In this document: piece by piece, positions 9,998-17,531 of the stretch | Layout of the letters: every line of letters starts with the position of its first letter | How positions within the stretch are numbered: the stretch's first letter is position 1 | Source: Planctellipticum variicoloris | GTDB taxonomy: Bacteria > Planctomycetota > Planctomycetia > Planctomycetales > Planctomycetaceae | Assembly: GCF_030622045.1 (NCBI RefSeq) | Contig: NZ_CP130886.1 | Coordinates: forward strand, 5,464,001 to 5,528,000 | Length of the DNA stretch: 64,000 nucleotides | Reading direction: 5' to 3' | Position numbers and translations under genes: made by a program | Notes under the pieces: generated by a model | What the model saw: the letters and a program-made list of their open reading frames with translations, nothing else | Database searches by the model: none | What the model was told of the DNA's origin: nothing

Positions 9998-10135
9998 TTA
10001 CTGAGCGTAAGAAATTGCAACCTGCACGATCAGAATGACCGCCAATGCAGCCCCGAGCAGGAAGCCGGTCGCGAACGCGAAACCAAAGGCCAGCCACACC
10101 CAGCGCGACTGCCGCACGGTCATTGCCTGGGCCAT
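9998..10135 (-). CDS. Small single-pass membrane protein, 45 residues
   Basis: An ATG at 10135 is preceded by GAGGA about 7 bases upstream and opens a 45-residue frame ending in TAA. After a short basic N-terminus (residues 1-12) almost everything to residue 41 is hydrophobic, giving one transmembrane helix with small-residue motifs (GFAFATGFLLGAALAV). I do not recognise the family. It begins 18 bases after the stop of another small hydrophobic gene on the same strand, with which it probably forms a two-gene unit. Coding status rests on the ribosome binding site, the hydrophobic pattern and the tight spacing, so it is plausible rather than certain. Confidence 0.5.
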   Translation of the reverse strand: MAQAMTVRQSRWVWLAFGFAFATGFLLGAALAVILIVQVAISYAQ

Positions 10136-10153
10136 GATCGTTCCTCACGCCAT

Positions 10154-10414
10154 TCAACAGAAACACTTTGCACGACCAAGTTCGCGTGGCTGAAACGCCG
10201 GCGATGGGGAAACTCCGTCTGGAGATCCCGGGTTCAACACCTCAGTGCAAACGATTGCGGCCGGCGTTGCAACGGGTGGCGAAGGGAGAAGCCTGGATTC
10301 CCCGAATAGACTCGAAGCAAGGCTGAGGCCGACGAACACAGCCAGAAATCCCGAGACGAGCCCTGCCCCCAGCCCAAGAACAACCGCCAGAACCACCATG
10401 AGCGCCAATCGCAT
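10154..10414 (-). CDS. Small membrane protein, 86 residues, unknown function
   Basis: The ATG at 10414 follows GGGAGGGC with a five-base spacer, a strong ribosome binding site. A GTG one codon earlier is also in frame. Residues 2-35 form a long hydrophobic stretch (LALMVVLAVVLGLGAGLVSG and on), compatible with one long or two short transmembrane helices. The rest is a polar tail with several Pro and three Cys. No family is recognised. It is followed 18 bases later by the 45-residue membrane protein. Both lie between the beta-lactamase/VanX gene and the polysaccharide cluster, and no link to either is visible. Confidence 0.5.
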   Translation of the reverse strand: MRLALMVVLAVVLGLGAGLVSGFLAVFVGLSLASSLFGESRLLPSPPVATPAAIVCTEVLNPGSPDGVSPSPAFQPRELGRAKCFC

Positions 10415-10551
10415 CACGCCCTCCCAGTCAAGAACTGCACCATCCCGAAGATCCTACCGCACACACTTTGCATTGCAAAGCGGATTTTGCCGCGAACGAC
10501 GGGTTTTGAAGCCTTGGACGCGGCGACAAAGTGCGTTCTCCTGCCGGGAGA

Positions 10552-12885
10552 TCACCGTTCCCCGGCCAGTTCGTCGAATCGCAGATTCAGCACCGGGTAC
10601 TCCCGCCACGGGCCGAAGTCGAAGTGCCACCATTCGAACTCGTACACGCGGAAGCCCTCCGCCTCCATCGTTCGCCGGAGGAGTTCCCGCAGCCAGCGGG
10701 ACCGGCTGGTTCCCGCCGGGTAGCCCGGATAGGCCCGGGCCGAGAACTCGTCATATCCCGACGGCATCTGCACCGGCGCGCCGGTTTTCAGATCGTAGAG
10801 AGTCAGGTCGACCGCACAGCCCCGGTTGTGTCGGGAGCCCTTCGACGGATCGGCCACGAAGTGCCGCATTGCCTCGGGAGTCGCGTCGTAGAACATCTTC
10901 GTGACGTACCACGGCCGGTAGGCGTCGTGGATCAGCAGGCCGTAGCCGTGCGGCTCCAGTTGCCGGTGCACGCGCAGCAGCGCCTCCGCTGCCGGACGCT
11001 GCAGGAACGCCCGCGGCGCAGAGTAGAACACCGCGGACATGAAGTTGTTGTCCGATGCGTAGCGGATATCGAACTTGAACGACGGCTCCAGCGGCGCCAG
11101 CTCGACCAGGTCCGGCTGCTTGAGGTCCGGCGCCTGGACCGGCGGCGGCGCGGCGAGGGCGGCTGTCCGGAGTTCTTCGATCGGCTTCTGCGGTTCGATG
11201 CGAAACGTCTTGCCTTCCCGATCCAGATCCCGCCGGACGAATTTCACCTCGGCCGCCACGACGTGCGTCGCCCGTCCCTGGGCATCCCGTTTGAAGATCA
11301 GTTTCTCGCCGTGATACAGCCCGGCGTTCTCCGGGAACGCGAACTCCGAAGGACCGAGCTCAGTCAGCGGGTAGAAGAAGAACCACTCGATCAGCGCATA
11401 CAGCCGACCGCGATCTTCGAAGATGAACAATTCATTGTGGTCCCAGCCGTATTCGCCGATCAGTCCCTGCCAGTGCGCCGGCGGCTCGGCGGGAAGCGGG
11501 ATTGTTTCTCGCGTCCACGTCTCGCCGTCGATCACGAGCTGATCGGCGTTCGTCCGCTGGAACTCCGGTCCCCAGGCGAACGGGTCGTCGAACACGAAGC
11601 CGTCGCCCAGACCGCGGACCTCCCGGCGCGTGGCTCCCCGGACCACATACAATCGTTCGCTGACGTCGTAGAAATCGAGACTGCGAGCTCCGTTCGCGAA
11701 TCGGCCGGACATTTCGCGGGCCAGCCCGGCGGGAAGTGCGGACGAGAGGACATAGTCCGGGAGTGGCTCGCCCTGCTGCTGCGCCCGCAGCAGTCGCAGG
11801 GCGTAGTCGGACAGCCGCGTCACGGTTCCGTTGGCACAGTCTTTGGAGGCCGCAGCGATCACGCCCAGCTTCTCGTCGGGCAGGGCCGCAAGCTGCGTTG
11901 CGAAGCCGTAGACTGCACCGGCGTGACCGACTTTCCGGGAGCCGTCGAGCTTCGTTACGTGAAAGCCCAGCCCGAAGCCGGGCTGATCTGCGGCCTGGAA
12001 CTGCGGCGTCCACATCGCGGCCAAGGTCTCGGACTTCACGAGCCGGCCCGACATTCCCGCGCCGCCGTTGAGCAGTGCGATCAGGAATTTCGACTGATCC
12101 GCGACCGACGAGTACAGATTCCCCGCCGGGCTGGTGCCGAGCTGAAACATTGGAGCCGGAAACTGCCGGCCGTCGACGCCCCACATGATCGCTTCGGCGA
12201 GCCGCTCCCGAACAGCAGGCGTCAGGGCGAACGAAGTCCCGGTCATGCCCAGCGATTGCAGAACATGGCGATTGATATACTCATCAAAGCTCAGTCCCGA
12301 TGCTCGTTCGACGAGCATGCCAACCACCGCAATCGCGGCGTTCGAATACTTCGTCCGCGTTTCGGGCTGATAGACGAGGGCCGTTCGATTGAGGCTCTGA
12401 ACGGTCTCGGCGAGGCTGGGTTCGACAGGATCGAAGTAGTGTCCGACGGGGGGCTCGCGGACGAGGCCCGAGCGATGCGTCATGAGCTGCCGGAGCGTGA
12501 TCGGCACTTCGAACGGGTCGCGGGGAGCGAATTCCGGCAGCCACTTTGTGATCGGCGCGTCCAACTCCAGCTTCCCCTGCTCGACGAGCTGCATGGCGGC
12601 AATGTCGGCGAAGAGCTTCGACACCGAGCCGACGCGGTAGATCGTGCCCGCGTCTGCCGGAATCTGCTCCTTCACCCGCGCAAGACCGAAACCCGCCTGC
12701 CAGACGACGTCCCGTCCCTGCACCAGGGCGATCGACAGGGCCGGGATTTCTTTTGCCGCCAGTTCGGCCTTGATTGCGGCTGAAAGCCGGTCCTGCAGGG
12801 GGTTCCAGTCGGGCTGCTGAGCCTTCGCAACCATACTGCCTCCAGCGACCATCAAGGTCATCGCGAAGATCGTGAACGACTGCAT
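10552..12885 (-). CDS. Exported serine hydrolase (class C beta-lactamase fold) fused to VanX-type D-Ala-D-Ala dipeptidase
   Basis: 777 residues with a signal peptide (about 1-22). Residues 30-365 are a penicillin-binding/class C beta-lactamase-type serine hydrolase with all three signatures: SVSK (Ser87, Lys90), YSN (180-182) and HAG (321-323, in place of KTG). Residues 380-570 are a linking region of beta strands. Residues 600-775 are an M15 metallopeptidase of the VanX group: DAYRP (654-658) supplies the conserved Arg, S-R-H-N-R-G-C-A-V-D (684-693) gives the zinc ligands His686 and Asp693, and EWWH (751-754) gives the catalytic Glu751 and zinc ligand His754. The two halves would act on D-Ala-type peptidoglycan fragments in the periplasm. 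The closest natural reading is recycling or nutrition rather than vancomycin resistance, as no vanHA genes are nearby. Confidence 0.93.
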   Translation of the reverse strand: MQSFTIFAMTLMVAGGSMVAKAQQPDWNPLQDRLSAAIKAELAAKEIPALSIALVQGRDVVWQAGFGLARVKEQIPADAGTIYRVGSVSKLFADIAAMQLVEQGKLELDAPITKWLPEFAPRDPFEVPITLRQLMTHRSGLVREPPVGHYFDPVEPSLAETVQSLNRTALVYQPETRTKYSNAAIAVVGMLVERASGLSFDEYINRHVLQSLGMTGTSFALTPAVRERLAEAIMWGVDGRQFPAPMFQLGTSPAGNLYSSVADQSKFLIALLNGGAGMSGRLVKSETLAAMWTPQFQAADQPGFGLGFHVTKLDGSRKVGHAGAVYGFATQLAALPDEKLGVIAAASKDCANGTVTRLSDYALRLLRAQQQGEPLPDYVLSSALPAGLAREMSGRFANGARSLDFYDVSERLYVVRGATRREVRGLGDGFVFDDPFAWGPEFQRTNADQLVIDGETWTRETIPLPAEPPAHWQGLIGEYGWDHNELFIFEDRGRLYALIEWFFFYPLTELGPSEFAFPENAGLYHGEKLIFKRDAQGRATHVVAAEVKFVRRDLDREGKTFRIEPQKPIEELRTAALAAPPPVQAPDLKQPDLVELAPLEPSFKFDIRYASDNNFMSAVFYSAPRAFLQRPAAEALLRVHRQLEPHGYGLLIHDAYRPWYVTKMFYDATPEAMRHFVADPSKGSRHNRGCAVDLTLYDLKTGAPVQMPSGYDEFSARAYPGYPAGTSRSRWLRELLRRTMEAEGFRVYEFEWWHFDFGPWREYPVLNLRFDELAGER

Positions 12886-12896
12886 GGCGTGCCTTT

Positions 12897-12970
12897 CGTA
12901 GGGTCCGCCGTGCGGACCGATGCTCCGGCCTGCGACTTGTCAATAACCGGTCCGCGCAGCGGACCCTACG
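12897..12970. repeat. Inverted pair of GTAGGGTCCGC palindromes
   Basis: Left unit GGTCCGC-CGT-GCGGACC at 12902-12918 and right unit GGTCCGC-GCA-GCGGACC at 12949-12965 are each perfect 7-bp palindromes. The flanks CGTAG (left) and CTACG (right) make the whole block an inverted repeat around a 30-base core. The right unit overlaps the stop codon of the isomerase-like gene (TAG on the minus strand, 12966-12968), and the left unit begins about 11 bases before the serine hydrolase start. It could form RNA hairpins between two co-directional genes and dampen read-through. Units of this kind are common in planctomycete spacers. Confidence 0.75.
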
Positions 12971-13895
12971 CTTGCCCGAACGCCGCGCGCAGCATCGCCA
13001 GCGACTGCGGAACCGCCTCCAGCGGCGGGGCCTTCCCCTCGAATTCCAGCGACACGTAACCCCGGTAATTGTGCTGCCTGAGCATCTTCGCGATCCGTGG
13101 ATAGTCGAGTTCGAGCGTGTACCACAGGCCTCCGCCGTAGTAAGTCTTGGTCTGCACGAGGACCGCTTTCGGGGCCAGCAGTTCGAGCCGGTCGTAGGGG
13201 TCTTCCAGAAAGTTGCCCGTATCCATCGTGACCTGCAGCCAGGGGCTGTTGAGTGCGTTCACGATGCGGAGCACGCCCTCCGGCGTCCGGCCGAGGCCCC
13301 AGTGGTTTTCGAGTCCCAGCGTGACGCCGGCTTTTGCAGCCGCGTCCAGACATTTGCCGAGGCCGTCGACGACCCAGCCGAAGCCGTCTTCGTCGGTGTA
13401 GCCTTCGCGCGGCGGCTCGATGCCGCGATTTTTCATCAGGTCGTCGAAGTCTTTGCTCGTCCCCCAGGTGCCGGTGTTGACTCTCAGCGTCGGAATGCCG
13501 AGCTGATAGGCCAGCTCGATGCAGTGCAGCGTGTGATCGGCGTTCTTCTGCCGGACAGCCGGGTCGGGATTGAGAAACCCCTGGTGCGTCGAGAAGCCGC
13601 ACAGATCCAGGCCATTGACGAACGCCCGCCGTTTCAGCCGCTGCAGGTAACCCGGCTCCTCGCTTTCCAACTGCCGATGCAGGATCTCGACGCCGTCGAA
13701 ACCCATTTCGGAAGCGAAGTCGATGCACTTCTCGATATCGCGAGTTTCCGCATGGCGGAATTGCCAGAAGGAATAGGTCGAGACGGCGAACCTCTGGCGG
13801 CGGGCGGGTGTCTGCGCGGCGTGTGCGGCGGCCGGTGCGAGCAGGGACAGCCCGGGGACGGCGGCGAGGAGCGTACGACGGGACAGGGGCGACAT
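12966..13895 (-). CDS. Tat-exported sugar phosphate isomerase/epimerase-like TIM barrel protein
   Basis: 309 residues. The N-terminus SRRTLLAAVPGLSLLAPAAA is a twin-arginine-type signal with an Ala-rich hydrophobic core and an AHA-type cleavage region, so the protein is probably exported folded. The rest is an AP-endonuclease-2-like TIM barrel (sugar isomerase/epimerase superfamily). Visible are the strand-end acids and His typical of its metal site: GFDGVEILH near the start, VNTGTW, GLENHWG, MDTGNF and YVSLEFEG near the end. An exported barrel of this type is frequent in planctomycetes and usually linked to carbohydrate turnover, but the substrate is unknown. The ribosome binding site AGGAG lies about 7 bases before the ATG at 13895. 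Confidence 0.88.
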   Translation of the reverse strand: MSPLSRRTLLAAVPGLSLLAPAAAHAAQTPARRQRFAVSTYSFWQFRHAETRDIEKCIDFASEMGFDGVEILHRQLESEEPGYLQRLKRRAFVNGLDLCGFSTHQGFLNPDPAVRQKNADHTLHCIELAYQLGIPTLRVNTGTWGTSKDFDDLMKNRGIEPPREGYTDEDGFGWVVDGLGKCLDAAAKAGVTLGLENHWGLGRTPEGVLRIVNALNSPWLQVTMDTGNFLEDPYDRLELLAPKAVLVQTKTYYGGGLWYTLELDYPRIAKMLRQHNYRGYVSLEFEGKAPPLEAVPQSLAMLRAAFGQA

Positions 13896-14072
13896 GCGCG
13901 GCTCCTGGAGTTTTCTGAGAATCGGGTGGTTCCGCGTGATCTTACTGCCCGAGCAGGCGTTTCACTATCACTGAAACGGAGTGTTGCCCGGAACTTCCGT
14001 CGTTAAACTCAGTGGCAGCACATTCGCGGGCCGCTTTGATCGCCAATGAGTTTCAGATTTCGGGAGGTTGAG

Positions 14073-15731
14073 ATGTCCGATCTGCTGAGCTGCATGATAT
14101 GGGCCGTCGTCGAGCTTCTGTTGGCTGCGGCCGACCCAGCAGCGGCGACCGAGCCTGCGCGCGTCAAGCGGTTTGACGGGCTGGGAACGCACGGCCGGGC
14201 AATTTCCACGGCATCCCCGGACGCGCAGGAGTCCTTCAACCGGGGTCTGGCGTTCCTTTATGCCTTCAATCATGACGAAGCGATCCGGTCATTCCGCCAG
14301 GCTGCGGCGATTGATCCCGGGGCTGCGATGCCTCACTGGGGGATCGCAATTGCCAACGGGCCGAACATCAACTTTCCGCTGGTCCCCGAGCCCAAGGCCA
14401 AGGCGGCCTGGGAGGCCCTGCAGCAGGCGCAGAAGTTGAGTCCAGCGGCGACGCCGGTCGAGCGGGCGCTGATCGCGGCCCTGGCGAAACGCTACGCGAA
14501 TCCGCAGCCGGAAGATCGTCGGCCCCTGGACGGGGCCTATGCCGACGCGATGCGTAAGGTCTGGGAGGCGCATCCGGACGATGCCGATATTGGAGCCCTG
14601 TATGCCGAGGCTCTGATGGATCTGCAGCCCTGGAACCAGTGGTCGCCGGAGGGAATTGCGAATGACGGCACCGACGAAGTGCTGATGACGCTGGACCGGG
14701 TCCTGGTCCTCAATCCGAAACATCCCCTGGCGCTGCACCTCTACATTCATGCCGTCGAGGCCTCGCCGTCTCCGGAAAAGGCGGTGGAAGCGGCCGACCG
14801 GCTGCGCGAGCTGCAGCCGGGGCTGGGGCACATGGTCCATATGCCGTCGCACATCGACGTCCGGTTGGGGAAGTGGCAGCAGGCGATCGAGGCGAACGAG
14901 AAGGCGATCGCCGCGGATGCAAAGTACCGGAAGGCGCAGCCGGAACAGGACTTCTACCGCAACTATATGGCCCACAACTATCACATGCTGGCCTTCGCGG
15001 CGATGATGCAGGGGCAGCGCCAGCGTTCGACGCACGCCATTCGAGTCATGCTGGCGGAGATGCCCGCCGACTGGAAGCAGCAGAACGCCATGTTCGTCGA
15101 CGGCATGCACGCCATGCCCTACGAACTGGCGCTGCGGTTCGGCCAGTGGGACGAACTGCTGGCGGAACCCGAACCGGCGGAGCACTTCCCGGTGGCCCGG
15201 GCCGTCCGGTTGTACGCCCGTGGCGTTGCGCTGGCCGCGAAGCAGCAGGTGGCGGAAGCGCGGGCGGAGCAGGTGAAGTTTCGGACTGCGAAGAACGCTC
15301 TGCCGACGGAAGCGATGTTCGTGCTGAATACGGCGGCGGACGTTTTGGCGATCGCTGATCAGATGCTGGAAGGAGAGATCCTGTATCGGGAAGGGAAGGT
15401 CGACGAAGCTCTGGCAGCTCTGCGTGAGGCCGTCCGGCGGGAGGACGCGCTGCGGTACATCGAGCCCCCCGACTGGATCCAACCGGTCCGGCACGCCCTG
15501 GGGGCGACGCTGATGGACGCCCGAAAGTTCGTCGAGGCGGAAGCCGTTTATCGCGCGGACCTGAAGAAGCACCCGGAGAACGGCTGGTCGCTGTTTGGCC
15601 TGGCGGAGAGCCTGCGGGCGCAGGGCAAGTCCGCCGAAGCGGATGCGGTCGAGCTGCGGTTCAAATCCGCATGGCAGCGTGCGGACGTGCAGCTCACGTC
15701 ATCGTGCTATTGTCTGCCAGGGAAGAAGTGA
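14073..15731 (+). CDS. Exported tetratricopeptide-repeat protein
   Basis: 552 residues. I chose the ATG at 14073 because GGGAGG lies five bases upstream; an ATG at 14046 in the same frame has no such site. Residues 1-25 form a signal peptide (LLSCMIWAVVELLLAAADPA). TPR-like helical pairs follow: an early one contains the NRGLAFLYAFNHDEAIRSF segment, and others include HWGIAIANGPN, ADRLRELQPGLGHMVHMPSH, and the C-terminal EAEAVYRADLKKHPENGWS and LAESLRAQGKSAEADAV. The conserved HMVHMPSHI and NYMAHNYHML blocks mark a recognisable but uncharacterised TPR subfamily, perhaps metal-binding given its His content. It stands alone on the plus strand, divergent from the isomerase-like gene. Confidence 0.87.
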   Translation: MSDLLSCMIWAVVELLLAAADPAAATEPARVKRFDGLGTHGRAISTASPDAQESFNRGLAFLYAFNHDEAIRSFRQAAAIDPGAAMPHWGIAIANGPNINFPLVPEPKAKAAWEALQQAQKLSPAATPVERALIAALAKRYANPQPEDRRPLDGAYADAMRKVWEAHPDDADIGALYAEALMDLQPWNQWSPEGIANDGTDEVLMTLDRVLVLNPKHPLALHLYIHAVEASPSPEKAVEAADRLRELQPGLGHMVHMPSHIDVRLGKWQQAIEANEKAIAADAKYRKAQPEQDFYRNYMAHNYHMLAFAAMMQGQRQRSTHAIRVMLAEMPADWKQQNAMFVDGMHAMPYELALRFGQWDELLAEPEPAEHFPVARAVRLYARGVALAAKQQVAEARAEQVKFRTAKNALPTEAMFVLNTAADVLAIADQMLEGEILYREGKVDEALAALREAVRREDALRYIEPPDWIQPVRHALGATLMDARKFVEAEAVYRADLKKHPENGWSLFGLAESLRAQGKSAEADAVELRFKSAWQRADVQLTSSCYCLPGKK

Positions 15732-15735
15732 AACT

Positions 15736-15751
15736 GCCCCGTAGCGGGGGC
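15736..15751. terminator. Short GC hairpin between convergent genes
   Basis: CCCCG-TAG-CGGGG lies 5 bases after the TPR stop codon and 16 bases before the 3' end of the convergent dehydratase. It could stop transcription from either side, although no T-run follows on either strand. Confidence 0.4.
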
Positions 15752-15767
15752 GAGTCAATGACCTCCG

Positions 15768-17456
15768 TCACCGGCACTCGGGATGCAGATTCCGGCTGAC
15801 GCAGCCGCTGCTGGCCTGCGACACTGACGCCGCGAAGTCCGCCAGGAAACCCCGGCGATGCCGGAGGGGTTGCGGCTGCCAGCCGGTGCGTCGGTCGGCC
15901 GCGTCTTCGTGGCTGACGTGCCAGGTGATGTCGCCCGTCGCCAGGTCGAAGCTGATTTCGTCGCCGTTCTGGACGAAGGCGATCGGGCCGCCGACCGCGG
16001 CTTCGGGGGCACAATGCACGCCGATCGCGCCGTGCGAGATGCCGGAGACGCGGGTGTCGGAAATCATCGCGACCTTTCCGGTGAGCTCCGGGACGGACAA
16101 CGCCGAGGCGGCGAGCACGACTTCCGGCATTCCCGCGGCGACCGGTCCGAGATGACGCAGCACGATGACATCGCCCGGACGGATGCGGCGCTGCTCGACG
16201 GCGTCGGCGACCGCCTTGCCGCTGTCGAAACAGATCGCCGGACCGCGGAAGCGCGGCTCGCTGAGGCTCGACACTTTGAAGACGATGCCATCGGGCGCCA
16301 GATTGCCGAAGCAGACCTGCATGTCGGCGAACGGTTTGAACGGGGCGTCGGCCGGAGCCATCAGCTCCTGATTGGCCGGCGGATCGGCGACATCGGCCAG
16401 GTTCTCCGCCAGCGTGCGCCCCGTGACGGTCCGGCAGTCGCCGTGCAGCAGACCGGCCCGCCACAGGTGTTTCAGCAGGACCGACGTCCCGCCGAGCTCG
16501 TGCAGGTCGACCATCGTCTTCGTGCCGCGGGGCGCGAAGCTGCAGAGGACCGGCGTCCGTTTCAAGATGGCCTGCAGGTCTCGCAAATCGAAGGCCACGC
16601 CCGCTTCCTGGGCCAGCGCGAGTAGATGAATCACGCCGTTGGTCGAGCCGCCGATGGCGGCGATGGTGACGGCGGCGTTCTCGAAGGCCTGCCGCGTCAG
16701 GATGTCGCGCGGGCGGAGCTGCAGTTCGAGCAGCGTCCGGATCAGTCCGCCGGCGGCCTGGCAATCGGCTGCCTTGCCGGGATCGATGGCGGGGATGGAA
16801 CTGCTCTGGGGCGGCATCAGCCCGATGGCTTCCATCGCAATGCCCCACGTGTTGAACGAGGCCGCGATGCCACAGCCTCCCGGCCCCGGGCAGGCCACCC
16901 GGCGGATCTCATCCGCTTCGGACTGGGGGATCGCGCCGACGCTGGCGTCGGCTTGCGCGTCGTATACGTCAAGAATCGTCACGTTCCTGCCGCGATAACA
17001 GCCTGGGTGAATGCTGCCGCCGCTGAGCAGCAGGCCGGGAACGTTCATCCGGGCCAGAGCCATGGCGAAACCGGGTCCGTTCTTATCGCAGTGATGCAGC
17101 CCGATCATCGCGTCGTAGCAGTGGGCCGTGACGACGCACTCGGCGGAGTTGGCAATCAGGTTCCGCGACGGCAGGCTGGCGCTCCCCCCTTCCAGTCCCT
17201 GCGTCAGGTTGTCGCTGACGCCTGGCGTGCCGAAGGGAAAGCCCAGCAGCCCCGCATCCCGGCAGCCCGCGGCGACCTGCTGGGCGAGGCCGTAAGCATG
17301 CACGTTACAGAGATTGCCTTCGAGGAGCGGCACGCCGATGCCGACCTGGGGCTTGTTGAAGTCGTCTTCGGACATGCCCAGGCCGTAAAAGAAGGCCGTG
17401 ACGCCGCGCTGCCACCCATGCGTGAGTTGCCGACTGTTCCAGTTGAGTGGCTGCAC
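15768..17456 (-). CDS. Dihydroxy-acid / sugar-acid dehydratase (IlvD/Edd family)
   Basis: 562 residues from a GTG at 17456, preceded by AGGAG at an eight-base spacing. An upstream in-frame GTG at 17498 would add 14 residues but lacks such a site. The three cysteines expected to hold the iron-sulfur cluster are present: Cys50 (in GNLCNVHA), Cys123 (CDKNGPG, also carrying the Asp and Lys of the metal site) and Cys195 (GGCGIAAS). The C-terminal block with ISDTRVSG and GPIAFVQNGDEI is also conserved. The family dehydrates dihydroxy-acids in branched-chain amino acid synthesis or sugar acids in catabolism. No other ilv genes are nearby, and the ALARMN, HCDKNGPG and GIAAS variants differ from classical IlvD, so I leave the substrate open. 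Confidence 0.9.
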   Translation of the reverse strand: MQPLNWNSRQLTHGWQRGVTAFFYGLGMSEDDFNKPQVGIGVPLLEGNLCNVHAYGLAQQVAAGCRDAGLLGFPFGTPGVSDNLTQGLEGGSASLPSRNLIANSAECVVTAHCYDAMIGLHHCDKNGPGFAMALARMNVPGLLLSGGSIHPGCYRGRNVTILDVYDAQADASVGAIPQSEADEIRRVACPGPGGCGIAASFNTWGIAMEAIGLMPPQSSSIPAIDPGKAADCQAAGGLIRTLLELQLRPRDILTRQAFENAAVTIAAIGGSTNGVIHLLALAQEAGVAFDLRDLQAILKRTPVLCSFAPRGTKTMVDLHELGGTSVLLKHLWRAGLLHGDCRTVTGRTLAENLADVADPPANQELMAPADAPFKPFADMQVCFGNLAPDGIVFKVSSLSEPRFRGPAICFDSGKAVADAVEQRRIRPGDVIVLRHLGPVAAGMPEVVLAASALSVPELTGKVAMISDTRVSGISHGAIGVHCAPEAAVGGPIAFVQNGDEISFDLATGDITWHVSHEDAADRRTGWQPQPLRHRRGFLADFAASVSQASSGCVSRNLHPECR

Positions 17457-17531
17457 GAAATCTGCTCCTGAACGATGCTGGGACGTGATCCACGTCACGG
17501 GATCATATCGACAATCGTCAGCGAGCGGGAT

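Noticed and set aside
10531-12783. A 750-codon open frame on the plus strand, antisense to the serine hydrolase/VanX gene
   Set aside because: It is rich in Arg, Gln and His with no recognisable motif, and the minus-strand gene has complete active sites. High GC gives long antisense frames by chance.
10552-12885. A vancomycin resistance cassette, suggested by the VanX-like domain
   Set aside because: No vanH, vanA-type ligase or vanRS genes are adjacent, and the domain is fused to an exported hydrolase, unlike cytosolic resistance VanX.
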